From positions 1 to 46,914 of the forward strand of contig JABANP010000423.1 in assembly GCA_013115135.1 (NCBI GenBank): a stretch of 46,914 bases of DNA. Direction: 5' to 3'. Below, piece after piece: positions 21,501 through 31,979 of this stretch (positions are counted from its first letter, which is position 1; each line of letters opens with the position of its first letter). Origin of the DNA: Perkinsus olseni. Taxonomy: Eukaryota; Perkinsozoa; Perkinsida; Perkinsidae. The position numbers and the translations under genes were made by a program. The notes under the pieces were generated by a model. That model was given only the letters and a program-made list of their open reading frames with translations. It made no database searches and was not told the DNA's origin.

Positions 21501-24500
21501 CTTCGTTATTGGAATGGGTCAGGCAAGCGAGACACAGAAGAACCTCGAACAGGTGTTCGGTCATTCCTCTGTGGAAGCGTTGTTCCACCTGGGAATACCC
21601 AAGCAGGTTGCCTGTGACTTGAAGGTTTCGGCTATGATGGTAGGAATTCAGATGGCGTCATGCAAGTACCCGTGCCCATTCTGCCTGTACCGTAAGGGTG
21701 ACTGCGATGGCTCAGCTCCCACACGAACGTGGGAGCAGCATATGAAGGATCTGGAGAGCGCTTCCCATAATGTCGTGGCTCAACCGGTGATTCAATGGGT
21801 GAATTCGCCTCTGGAGTTTCTATCCCTATCCCCACTGCACCTCCTGCTCGGTATAGTCAACAAGCTATACGATAAAGCCCGTCCCACGGAGACATCAGGA
21901 GCTTCAAACTCGCTTCATGCTCGTCACTGTAAGGCCTTGGTCAAGTACAATATAAGGCGTTCGGTCTACTTCGACGGAGCGTTCGAAGGAAACGGTTGTT
22001 CCCGCTTACTCGATGAGATTGCAGCGGGTCGTATACCTTTTGAACAGCGGGCAAGGCCGTTCGTCGAGGCTCTCAAAGCTTTCAAGGTGGTAAAAGACAA
22101 GTGCCTCGGACTTATGAGAGTCCCAGGATGGAGTCAGGCAATTGCGTCGTTCCGTACCGCTTGGGAAGCGACCAGCCTCCCTTACACTCTGAAGGTCCAT
22201 GTACTCTGCAGTCATGTCGAAGAGTACCTTGAGCGGTACGAAACTGTTCCGGATGCTGGCCTCGGCCTTTCCTCTGAACAATCCGGTGAATCACTCCATG
22301 CACGATTACAACGAGTATGGAACCTGAGGTTCAAAGCTAACCCCGACAACGAGGTGTTCCGCGAGCGTCTGGTGGACTGCGTGGTCTCTTACAACTGGAA
22401 TCTCCAGTGGGACGAGGCCTCCAGGGTGTCGACGGAGGGAAGCGAGTCGAAGAGCTCTAGTGAAAAAGCTAGTAATAACTCTTCTAGTGGAGGCTCCAGC
22501 TCTTCTCGGTTGCCTCCAGTGGTTGATTGGAACTCTGCGTCCTCTAATGAGGATAGTTCAGATGTTGACTCTTACGAGTCATCTTCTAATACTCTTGATT
22601 AACTTTTATTCTCACTCTTCTATGCCATAGAATTTGATTTCCTGAGAGCTTGGGGTTTTAGACTTGTCAATTTGTCCGATATGGGGCGCTGCAGGGCGAG
22701 CGCGACGCGCGAAAAACGCGCGATCGATTTTTGTCATCAATTGCAGAATAATAAAACAGAAATAATTACAGATTCTGAATCTACATGAAATTCTCTATCA
22801 TATGACATTCTCAATTTTCTGCGTCTTTATTAGACACTTCATCGCAAAAATCGGTCACCCGTGACTTACCCTTCCGGTCGAGCGGTATCTTATCCTGCTC
22901 CCAGCCATCACCCCGGAGACTCACGAAGGCCCTGTCCTTCGCCATCCTCGCGTTATTGGTCGCCACGTGAATACTTATATCAGTCAACCTCCTCTCCTCC
23001 CCCACATCAATCTTAACAGGGGCCGTCGACTCCTTCGACCTCCCATCATGATCATGAGCCTCCCAAGTCACAAGCAGCTGAGACCCGCTGAGATTTCGAA
23101 TGCTGTAAGGGGCGTACTGGAGCTTATCTTTGCCGTCACCTCGCCCTCCCGCCGCCGCTGCTAACGACCCCTCGCCCTTCCATACCCGTTCAAACTCCCT
23201 CATATTCTGATCGAACGCCTTCAAGAAGGCCTGGCTGATATTTAGCATCAACAGCTGATGGGTGGCCTCGATAGAGAAGTCCTTCTTCTCGCTAGGCCTG
23301 CCCCCCTGGACCACACCGATGTTCTTCTGCTTCACCAGTACTTTATACATACTCAAACTCTCGTCAAGCGTACCGTTCCGTTGCGGATCGACCGATTCAC
23401 TCTCCAGTAGAGGCTCCCAGGCGACAGCCACTGGGTTGAAAAATTGCATAGCCACCTCAACATTTGCCGCGTTCGACGCTCGCTTCGTCACCAGCACGCC
23501 CTGACCCGTCCCTTCGCCGCCTCGTCGGCCACTCGAACGTGGGGAGCCCTCGTCCGACTCGACAGCGTCGATGCTAATGCCTTCATCAGTAGTACTGCTG
23601 CTGTTGTGCGTCACTTGGCAGTTGGTAAAAAGGATATTCACAAAGGGGGTGTTGGTGGTCCTTCCAGAATCGTTTACGAGGGTCACATTTACTCTGTGAA
23701 AAATGAAGTCGAAGTCCGACCGATAAACGGTAGGCCGCACTCCGGCAACTCCAGCTACCGCGATGCTGGACGGGGAGCTCTCCGATATTTCTTGCTCACG
23801 CTTGCTCTCTTGCCTTTCCTCAACGCTACCACCATCTGTCAAGGCCAACACAGGCCCCTCCTCCTCCTTCTTACCCTCAGTCGGGGAGTCCCTCTTAAGC
23901 AGCTCGTAGCACAGCATACACAACTTCATGTCGTAGTAGCTGACGTTCAGGTGAATCGGCTCGAAATTCAGATGTACCGATCTTGTCTCAGTGGTCACCT
24001 TCGACTCAGCCGTCTCCGTCAGGATGCTCAGGAAAGCATCGCAATCACTGACAATCGCCCTCGCTCCGCCCTCAGCGGCAGCCACGGCGCTGACGTCAGA
24101 CACCGGTGACGTGGCCCCGGCAGCTGCAGCCTCCCTAGTCTTCCATTCTTTTTCGAGCCTATTGAGCGTCTCAAAGTTCCTGGTCGTGAACACAGTCCCG
24201 TTGTGTAACGTGATCTTAGTGTTCATAGACCCAGCAGAGGGGCCCTGGCTGGGAGTAGAGGCCTTCTCTACTTGGCAAAGGACCGTCCCTCTAGTCACCA
24301 ACAGCTGCGCGTGGGGCTCCGGTGATGCGGGCAAGATGATGCTGGAATCAATCAGGTTGGCCGTCACCACCAAACTTGTGTCCACCGGAGCTGGAGTGGT
24401 ACTCACGGGAGAGCCCGAGGCCTCAGGGGTCGGAGGGGACGGCGGCGTCGGCGTGAGGGGGACCCTGAGAGGACCAGTAATACAGAGACAAACCTATGCG

Positions 24501-27500
24501 GTCGTCTGCCCAATAGCTAGTCATCCTCAATAACCGCATGCGGGACGAAGTTGAACTCCACCGAGCAGAGACTAACGAGGCCACAGGAGAAAGCACGGTG
24601 GTCGCACGCGACCTTGGCGCGCCCAAAACTGACAAGACGAAGAAAACGCGACCTCCCCGCTTACCCTGCACTAGTGTCCAGGACCCCTCCATAATCGTCG
24701 TCATCATCATCGAGAGAGTAGTAGCCCGAGGAGTCGATGCTGTCCGTATCGACACTATCAAATGCCGAGCTGTTGGCGGTGAACATTCTCTCCGGCGGTC
24801 GCTGAGTCTCAGTGGGGATGTCCATCACCAGAGGCTCGTCACCACTCGTGTCACCAGAGATGGAGGGGATGAAAGCAGACCAAATGTACTCCCAGAGCCG
24901 CTGGACGGCCGGCCTCAGCGCCCACACACGCACACCGGACAAGTCCACTTTGACGGCCATGTTGTGGCCCGGAAAGTCCCTGGTGGGGTCGTCGGGGGAG
25001 TAGGTCTTCATTTCTAGGGCGAAGATGTACTCATCGCCCGGCCTTAGACTGAGCAGAGGCAGCGTGGCTGCTGTGGAGGCGACGTTGGGAAGGTAGGTGA
25101 AGGTGAGATTACCAATCTTAACGTGCATGCTCATACCATAATTCCGCATACTCATATTGAAACTGCTATGCGTCATCTCACTACAAGCGAAGGGCTTCTC
25201 GATCTGCCCTTTCTCGTCGTACCATTGCACGGACATGGACGACCACACAAAAACCAACCGCCAATTCGCATAGGTGTCCTCGGCGACGTGCTGAGGCGTC
25301 GCCAACAGATTCGACACGTTCAACGTAGCTCCCGCTGCGGTACTGCCAGTCTCGTCCTCGACCGCCGCCGCTGCCGTCGGCAAGTCGTAGGCTGGCATGT
25401 TGCGGATGAACCCCACCAGGGCCCGCCAAAGCCTCGGTCGAAAGAAGGCCTTCACGGCGCCCAGTCGAAAGTTGAAGAGCATCCTAGACCGCTGCCCTTG
25501 CTCGTCCATCGCGACCTTCCGGTCCGACACAAAGACCGCAATATCGACCAACTCTTCCGATGTATCGCTCAACAGCATATCGTCCGACCCGTTAGTGATG
25601 CTCAACGCCTTCACCCCAAAGCTCAACTTAGTGTACAGATGGTGCACCTTCACCATCGTCGAGATGGCACTGGCCGACAGGTCGATGCTCGGCCGACCCT
25701 CCATGCAGCTGATGCTCACGGTAGTCGTGGGGATCGACAGCTCCACCGAGATGAAGCTGGCCCAGTTGAGTTCTTCCTTCTCACTCGGGCTCGTCGAGGA
25801 CTCGACGCCCGCTGACCTCACCGGCTGTTCTTGGTGTTTCTGCTGCTGCCCCTCCTCAGTTGGAATCAGGAAGTTCAAGCCAGTCGACGTGCCCGTCGCC
25901 ACCGCAGTCTGAGTCGTCGTCCCCGGCGAGGCTGGTGCAGTAGGGACAGCCAGCATCAACCTCAACGCGCGGACAAGGGCATGGTATCTATTAGCATCCA
26001 AGCACATCTTCAACGGCTCGGTGACATCTCCCCTCAATCGGACTCTCGTCGGCGCCGGTGACAGCCTCGCCCGCCCATCGGCCGTAGCATCATCATCAAT
26101 ACTCAGCGGCTTGGAGATGATAAAAATCCTCAACCACAACTCTACGCTATCCAGTATCAGACTGTGCTGGTCCCCTGGACCGATCAACTCCCCTCGGACC
26201 CCCGTCATTCCGATTTTCCATACATCAGTGGTCGGGTTAGTCAGGCCCTTCTCTCTAGAGCACACATCAGTCACTTCTGCCTTCATGCTGGGCTCCTCGA
26301 GATCAGCCCGGTTCAGCGAAGTCAGCGCGAAGGTACCGAGATTGAGGACTATGAAGACACCCGAGTTGTAAGTGTGGACGGGCAGGAGGACTTTAGGAGC
26401 TTCGACGCGGATCTGACCAGAGCGACAACGGTGAAATGTACTAAATCTTGCTAACTTGCATTTCCTCAACGCACAACAACAGGAGTGAGTAGAACTGAAT
26501 GGCTGAGGGAAGGCCTACTAGCGAGCCGCGAAAGGGCGATCAGCCCTCACGCTAAGTACACGCAGTCTAAAGGATTCGCCAAGCCGTTAGTAGATAAGGA
26601 AGACCACTGCCCCTTCCCATGGCAGGTACAAGCAGCAGACTTCCGTAAATGACCGCGCGCCACGAAATTCCCCCCAGCTCACCTTCACTTTCAACTTGGA
26701 ATCATCCGGCCTGACCAAGGACCTCAGCCCAGGCGCCCCTCCACCCAGCTGCTGCTGCATCGCTATCAGCCTGTCCCACTGCCGGACACTCTCCCACCAC
26801 GACGACGACTTCGCCGTGGGTGGCGCTGTGCTGGCCTTCTCATTACTCCCAATGGCGATGAGCTCAGAGAACAGGGCACGGTCGTAAAGGACCACCAATT
26901 TGGCCGCCGTCAGGACCGCTTCCCTCGGGTCCAAGCTCAAGGCGAGAAGGTCACCAACATCCGAGGACCCGGCGTCTCTCTTGATGATATCAAACTGATC
27001 ACAAGTCGAGCTGGTCAGATACAGAGGTCAAAGATACTACCATTCTTCCAGCCTTCCGAGCCACCACATCAGCGTCCCCCAGACCCGCCTTCAGTCGGTA
27101 TTCCTTCCCGGACACCGTGCACGTGACGGAAACGTCGTGCAGGCTGCCCAGGCTGTAGACACTCCGACTGGGCTCCAGTCGGACACTGGCCAACCGCATG
27201 TACAGGGATACCATTATGGACTCCGACTCGGGTACCAGCAGGGCCGATGCAAGGGCGGTGTAGGACTCTGAGGGCAGGGACAAAACCATCACCTCGGAGG
27301 AGCTGCACGATGGCGGCCAGCAGGAGGTCCCAATTTGAAAGAACAGCGGGTGCTTTCTCGACCGCTGCCCCTCACGAATTCCAGGACCGCTCCCAGGATT
27401 GTATTCAACGTGTAGAAAAGAGTCCTGGGAGCTCAGGAGAGGCAGCAGCCAAACGTCCACCCGGACAGTTTCTCAAGTCCCCCAGCCAGCTGACCTTGAA

Positions 27501-30500
27501 TGCTCCTGCCCTCCTCCTCCTCCCCACTGCCACTCTCCTCCACCTCAGGCTTCACTCCCCAGAACCACGCCACCCAGCCTTGGCCTGACCACACCACCCT
27601 CACAGCCGACGCTACGAGCGATGGACCATTGTGGCTGGTAGAATGGGGACGAAAGTCTTTTCGGTTTTTTCTCAGAATACACAAACCACGCGCTTTCGAG
27701 TGGAGTACATCCCGCGAGTTCAATCGCCACAGTCGCAGAAAAACAGTTTGAACGAACGATCGCGCTGAAAAGCGCAGAAGTTCAATTCGGATGTAGATGC
27801 CGTAAGAAAACTCTAAGATTTCCCCATCATTCCGAACTTGGAATGTTTATGTATTTGGTAGATAGTAATTTAACGATATATCGATCAGCCGTTTCACCGA
27901 CGGTTTCATCGTTATATAGAGGCGCGAAGCCACCGCCCCTCACCCTGAGCTGCCTTGCTTTGCCGAGCTTCTCGGGCGAATCGAGCCCCGACCACCTGAA
28001 GCCGTTCCATGCGGCTAACTGCGTCCAGGAAGAGTATCTTTACCTCCATTCTCCACCTCACAAGATCTTCCGACCTCATCTCAACCTCAAGATTCCTCTC
28101 ATTATCATGCTGAGGGTCTATGCAGGTCGAGACAGGTCCGATGACGCTGACCGCTCCAACGTGAGCATCAGGTGGTGCCGGAGACAGGGACGCAAACGGT
28201 GTATCTGAACCAGCCATCACAACTTTATGATCGAAAGCGAGGAGAACCGGTGGCTGCGCAAAAACTCCGAGCATCAACGGGCGACTGGAAGAGTTGGAAG
28301 AGCACTATTCTGTAAAATTGGCGGGACAGGCGGCGGAGCCATATTCCCTGATAGACGTGGCAATTGTACCATGTACAGAACGATGTATAAGGGAAGCTTC
28401 CATTGGCAACAATTCCCATCACCTTCGCAGCTGCTGCTGCCGCCCACGTCCTCCTCCTCGGATGTATCCTGAGGCTCGCTACTGGCATCACTGCTTCTCT
28501 GTGACTCGCTCGGAGTCCCGCTTCGCTCCGCCTGCTGACGGCTAATGTTTTTCTGAATTTTCTTCTCAGCCCGATAAAGAGAAGCCTTATACTTCTTCTG
28601 TTGTACCAACCTCATAAGATTCTCATCGGTAAAGACTTCACCCAGTAACCTTAAAAGATATCTTTTCAACCTCAGCAAGGAACCGCCGCACGGTCCACTC
28701 ACCTGGGCATGCCACTCTGCTGCCCCAGCTCCCGCCGAGTCTGCCTTATATCTCGTACCACACATCCGATAGCATACCTCCACATCCTTCTCGCCGTATC
28801 TGGGGCGCAACACGCAGGTTCGATTCCCACGGCTGTCATTTATCCATATTGAGCCTAATCTCGCTCCTACGTCAAACCCACTACTCGTCTCAGCGTCCAT
28901 TGTCAGTGCTATGTCCCACTGCTTCCCTCCCCTACTACCACGCGAAGTCCCTCCTCCCTTCAAGGGCCGCCAAGGCCAGACAAAACGGACTCGTCGCTCG
29001 ATAGCACTTCTGTAGGCATTGTAGTCGGAGAAAAGGGACGCTGTGCGCAGCATGCCCGCGTATCTACCACAATTAGGAGAAAAACACTAAACATGAATCG
29101 CTTCGCTCCGCTGTTGACATTATTACTGAGATTTCGTCAGCTTGATCGAGACCACATCCAACGCGCCAGTGAGTTGAATTTTCGGCACGAAGTTCGGATC
29201 GTCCGGGGGAAGCTTCTTCGCGACGGGCGTTCTAATCATCCGCAGCGATCCAGATACCGGCTCGATCTGATCGAGACTGACCATCGGACGACCCAGGTTC
29301 GAACCCGGCAGCCGGCACTTACAATGTAATCCCTGTGTTGTCCATCACCATCTTCATCTGTATCGTCTTCCATGCTAATGAAGCTACTCGTATCGAAAGA
29401 TACTCTCGATGCTGACGTGCCTCTCGGCCGTACTGGAGTGTCACCCTTCTTAATAATGAGAGGATTCCAATACGCCGCCAGACGCTCCAGCCGTACCAAC
29501 TTATACCTACATCGCACCATAACCAGGGAATGGCCATCGAATATCGAGAGATACTCTACTACTACTGCAGATACTCTCTACATCGACCGTATCATACGGT
29601 AGACTAGTATCGGCATGCATTCACTAAACTCCCCCGATGGGATGCGACATGAACAGCCTTGACCGCTATGAAGCTGCCTCCGGCGTATACGCCCGGAAGG
29701 GAATCCACGCCCTCCTCCTTATTACAGCTTAGAGTCATCCCTCTTAGCACCATTTTCTGGTGGTGCCTTCCTGTCCACGAACACCGGCGACCATGATGAA
29801 TCAGTCGTGGTCATAGTGAAGCCTTGCAGAGTAATGCCACAGGCCCCACCTAAGGAGACGGCGACATGAACTGCTCCCGATGGGATAGAACCAACAACCT
29901 TCCCCGTGGAAGCACACACCCATACCCGTCTCACCAGTTGTACGCTCAGCATTACTGTATGCGTAACGTATGTGTATATTCGACACCCTCAGCTCCACAT
30001 TATCGGCCATCTTCCGGCATATAGACGCGATATACCTATCTCAATACAGCACTACTCGGGCCGGGCACATCCAGCAACGTAACCTTCTTCCGAGTGCGCC
30101 CGGAGATCCGCCGCCCATTCCTTAGCATCACGCAACCTTCCCAGACTTTCTCACGCTAATTCCGACCCCCCTCTCCCAGTTATTAATACCCTTCCTTTGG
30201 AGCCTCCTTCTTGCTGCCTCCTTTGTCCTCATCCTTATTATCGCCCTCCTGTTCGAAGACCTCCTGTTGAGCCATCACTTCACACTGCATGTCCACTGCT
30301 GTGGCAAGCTTCTCACGAGACGCCTTCAGTCGAGCGATTTCGTACCTGAGGTTGAAGCACGCCTCCCAGCTGCGCTTCCTAGCGTCTACAGTGCTCAGAA
30401 TAATAAACAATAAATAATAAAGCGCTCTGAACAATCTCAAGAGATTTCCAGAAATGCCCGATATCTTGCTGCCAGCCATAACACTGTGTGAAATACATGC

Positions 30501-31001
30501 CCAAGAAACAGCTCCCAATTCGTAACAGTACTCGAGATGTCGCTTCTTATAACAGTAGTCGAGGATCATTCGGAGGACTGTACTGCTAACGACATAGCCC
30601 CCTCATTTACTCACACTGCCCAAATGAGCCACTGAGTCGCTTCCCACCTACCCTTGACTCCACTCTTCCCTTCGTTTTGGCTCAACAACAAGGTAGAGGT
30701 CCTCCAATTCGATCACTACAGGAGACGACCCCAGTCTGTTCCAAGGAACCTAAATCCAGCCCAACTTCCCTCTGATAATAATCTTGCCTCGTGTTCTCAC
30801 ATAAACGTGCAGACTGCCAAGCTTGCCGTGCACGAGTTTAACAGGAAGATGCAGCATGTCAACCGCCTCCTGCTTGAAGTCTACATTCTGCAGGTGTACA
30901 TGACCGCTGTACACGCCAATGCTGAGATTCTTCTCATCGAGACCGTCGAAGTAGTCCCCGAGGTATTGAGAGAGGTACCGACTTACGATACCCTCAAACA
31001 T
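12502..31001 (-). CDS. VPS13: VPS13-like bridge-type lipid-transfer protein
   Basis: VPS13 proteins are very long rods that move bulk lipid between membranes at contact sites. The start at 31001 gives a typical N-terminal chorein domain (MFEGIVSRYLSQYLGDYFDG ... VYSGHVHLQNVDFK), and a 51-nt intron leads to VPWNRLGSSPVVIELEDLYL. Later exons give NVELRVSNIHIRYAYSNAE (about 30005), TGALDVVSIKLTKSQ (about 29150), the middle rod (22870-26469), VAB-type repeats (about 15100-19800), DAIGNPIGLFNHVSQGISDL (about 14180), LGRGILSGISGLVLKPVEA (about 13740), and INGLGKGILRGVGGFVTKPM (about 13350). The C-terminal PH-like part ends in a Gln-rich tail at a TAA (12502-12504). Dozens of mostly 44-65-nt introns interrupt it; one is enlarged to 3,101 nt by a DNA transposon. 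The transposon is in an intron and the reading frame joins across it, so the gene is probably active. Not every exon boundary was resolved. Confidence 0.9.
14031..14088 (-). other. VPS13 intron (58 nt) with GCGGAGCGAAGC motif
   Basis: The donor GTAAAC follows codons for YSAIMN and the acceptor GTCAG precedes VQSAGDVLSVAGG in phase 0, so the intron is well supported. Eight nt from the donor it carries GGCGGAGCGAAGC, shared with other VPS13 introns at 17871 and 29064. Confidence 0.75.
14820..14868 (-). other. VPS13 intron (49 nt) with tRNA T-arm-like core
   Basis: Donor GTAGGG, acceptor CCCTCAG, phase 2; exons encode EVAATLRDMDANLV on one side and YFENLSILVQESE on the other. The body contains AGGTCCCTGGTTCTAATCC, a tRNA variable-loop plus T-arm sequence in the sense orientation of the gene. 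Confidence 0.7.
16201..16246 (-). other. VPS13 intron (46 nt) with tRNA T-arm-like core
   Basis: Donor GTAAGA, acceptor ATGCAG; the following exon encodes SGHLAVDRVVGDSVCQVFQE. The body contains CAGGGTTCGAACCCGGGACC, the reverse complement of a tRNA T-arm plus variable loop. Confidence 0.75.
17871..17923 (-). other. VPS13 intron (53 nt) with GCGGAGCGAAGC motif
   Basis: Donor GTGAGG after KNARKMAEVVD, acceptor TGTCAG before GSSTEEKSTEPPNEGYYAS, phase 0. It shares AACAGCGGAGCGAAGCGATT with the intron at 29064-29126, 11 kb away in the same gene. Confidence 0.75.
19386..19600 (-). repeat. Tandem partial duplication inside VPS13
   Basis: Two related segments of about 60 bp (near 19386-19435 and 19545-19594) share GAGAATCATTCC and a degenerate remainder. 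On the VPS13 strand they translate to related peptides (FLLVPGMILSATAIR and FRLVTGMILWAKAIR). This suggests a local exon or intron-exon duplication in VPS13. Which copy is used in the mature mRNA is not clear. Confidence 0.4.
19817..19989 (+). repeat. Left terminal inverted repeat (173 bp)
   Basis: Perfect match, as read by eye, to the reverse complement of 22691-22863. The inner end is GC-rich (GATCGCGCGTTTTTCGCGCG) and could itself fold. Confidence 0.85.
20317..20961 (+). CDS. N-terminal zinc-finger part of the transposase, in three frames
   Basis: ATG at 20317 begins MPKSEKNLTIPPEVAATVDE and CRFCFARLTL, then the frame shifts near 20508 to give VLCNACRTRLAKM and DRCKVCSVASALV, and shifts again near 20815 to give GVCSRCGNPVEDHDD. 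Together these make several CxxC pairs of the kind found at the N-terminus of CMC/RAG1-like transposases. The frame changes are either unresolved short introns or inactivating indels. Confidence 0.5.
20962..22602 (+). CDS. Chapaev-like DDE transposase, core
   Basis: The 546-codon frame carries the transposase core: RLKLQFDGGQQFLKLSI (candidate first Asp, residue 149), VACDLKVSAMMVGIQMASCK (candidate second Asp, residue 219), CPFC zinc pair at 238-241, SPLHLLLGIVNKLYDKA (about 290), and GLSSEQSGESLHARL (candidate Glu at about 439). The C-terminus is Ser/Asp-rich. The codon track starts with a non-AUG, and the natural N-terminus is the finger region upstream. The core itself has no stop, so the element may have been active recently. 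Confidence 0.75.
   Translation: MRSASGNLLRVAMRALCPSGVSLDSHHYLGVSSFSYGGEETGVVLSRESARDLLRLGHLGLGMRSARELCKILRRDGVYFPEGGLKKALDEKWDVFGPLFRSEALPLQTDRHSEATSTPFVFCTDINALLNIVTGGEAHRITRLKLQFDGGQQFLKLSINITTMEEGSRYMPSPNSVLKNFVIGMGQASETQKNLEQVFGHSSVEALFHLGIPKQVACDLKVSAMMVGIQMASCKYPCPFCLYRKGDCDGSAPTRTWEQHMKDLESASHNVVAQPVIQWVNSPLEFLSLSPLHLLLGIVNKLYDKARPTETSGASNSLHARHCKALVKYNIRRSVYFDGAFEGNGCSRLLDEIAAGRIPFEQRARPFVEALKAFKVVKDKCLGLMRVPGWSQAIASFRTAWEATSLPYTLKVHVLCSHVEEYLERYETVPDAGLGLSSEQSGESLHARLQRVWNLRFKANPDNEVFRERLVDCVVSYNWNLQWDEASRVSTEGSESKSSSEKASNNSSSGGSSSSRLPPVVDWNSASSNEDSSDVDSYESSSNTLD
22691..22863 (-). repeat. Right terminal inverted repeat (173 bp)
   Basis: Mirror of 19817-19989. Its outer end abuts TSD copy ACTT at 22864-22867, which on the VPS13 strand is the AAGT of the GTAAGT splice donor. 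Confidence 0.85.
29064..29126 (-). other. VPS13 intron (63 nt) with GCGGAGCGAAGC motif
   Basis: Donor GTAATA after TGALDVVSIKLTKS, acceptor GGTAG before YAGMLRTASLFSDYNAYRSA, phase 2. Contains AACAGCGGAGCGAAGCGATT, the same 20-mer as the intron at 17871-17923. Confidence 0.75.
29277..29322 (-). other. VPS13 intron (46 nt) with tRNA T-arm-like core
   Basis: Donor GTAAGT, acceptor GGTCAG. The body contains CCGGGTTCGAACCTGGGTCG. Same length as the intron at 16201-16246, with the TTCGAAC core at the same distance from the donor to within a base or two. Confidence 0.75.
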
Positions 31002-31979
31002 GAAGCGGGAAGGATGATGGTCCGGAAATTGATGACAAAAACGATAAACGACTCGGAAGAACGAACCTCATTAATGAACTGGCGTGCGTGTGAATCTGAA
31101 GTCCAACGCCGACAGTACGGCGTAGTTAGACTAGCACCACGGACGTACCTCTGAGGGGGATTATTTTAGCCTGTGCGATAAACAACTCAGAAGAACGAAC
31201 CCCATTAATAAACTGGTTTCAACACAAGTGGCAATGTGTGTAAGGCGAATCCATTCATGAACTATCATCAGCATAAGCGTCATGGAGGCTCTTCTAATCG
31301 GACATGGTTCGATAGTTTATTTCTTAGTGCCTCATGGCTACAACTGGTGAACCGCCGAATAGGTCGACCCGCATATCCTACCTTGAACCTGGCAAGAAAC
31401 AAAAAAGGTTCGACTAGATCTTCAGTGCATTTCCCATGTCCCTTCACGTACATTCCAGGCGAACGACACTTATGCGCGCTCGAAGAAGCAGAACTCACGC
31501 TTTCCATCCTTCGAGAGCTCAGGTTTTCGGAATTCCCTAGTTGCATGACACCATCGTCCCACGATCCCCCAACCGCATAGTACTTGCCCGTCGCTTCCGC
31601 AGGAGAAGCAGAGAATCCCTCACATGCTGGAGAGGATGAAGTGAAAACTGGAGGAAGGGGGCGATGCCCAGAACCAAGCATGATGCGTGCGTCATGTGAC
31701 GCATGTGTCGGCTGGGACGAGGAGCTCTCTCGGCCAATAAGCCAGCCGGCAGCGGTCCATTGACAGTAAATAGAGCTCGTCGAGAATGGCTACCGAAAGC
31801 CTCGACTTGTGAGAGCCAGAACTGCAGACGAGTCTACCACCGCTATGGCGCCCCAAGGGCCCGTAACCAGCCGCTGCAGTGACATCTTGTCCTCTGGGAA
31901 GGGCTGGCCGGCTCGGGTTTTTCAATCACACTAGTCCAGGTGCCGAGGATATGACTCCATTCAGTCAGCTTTTCACAAA
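31002..31979. promoter_or_regulatory. Divergent intergenic region, VPS13 and secreted-protein gene
   Basis: No supported exon. It should hold both promoters. A short imperfect direct repeat (core GAAGAACGAACC, about 38 bp) occurs at about 31042-31080 and 31176-31214. Confidence 0.35.

Larger units (their letters stand above)
19817..22863 (+). mobile_element. DNA transposon (CMC/Chapaev-like) inserted in a VPS13 intron
   Basis: The element is 3,047 bp, bounded by 173-bp inverted repeats (19817-19989 and 22691-22863) that appear identical and start CACGGGTGACCGATTTTTGC. A 4-bp duplication, ACTT, flanks it (19813-19816 and 22864-22867). Termini starting CAC and a 4-bp target duplication fit the Chapaev branch of the CMC superfamily. 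Removing the element restores a 50-nt GT-AG intron that joins VPS13 exons ending IPLDRKG and continuing KYLYYVDDGTVTDVVGFEPY. The insertion point is 6 nt inside the donor site, and the transposase lies antisense to VPS13. Confidence 0.85.

Noticed and set aside
28790..28830. Another tRNA-like T-arm (CAGGTTCGATTCCC) as a VPS13 intron
   Set aside because: Donor and acceptor can be found only for 31- or 71-nt versions that do not give a clearly better reading frame than read-through.
31025..31050. A remnant of the DNA transposon terminus (TTGATGACAAAAACGAT)
   Set aside because: Only about 17 nt resemble the TIR, without the outer end; chance or an old scrap cannot be told apart.
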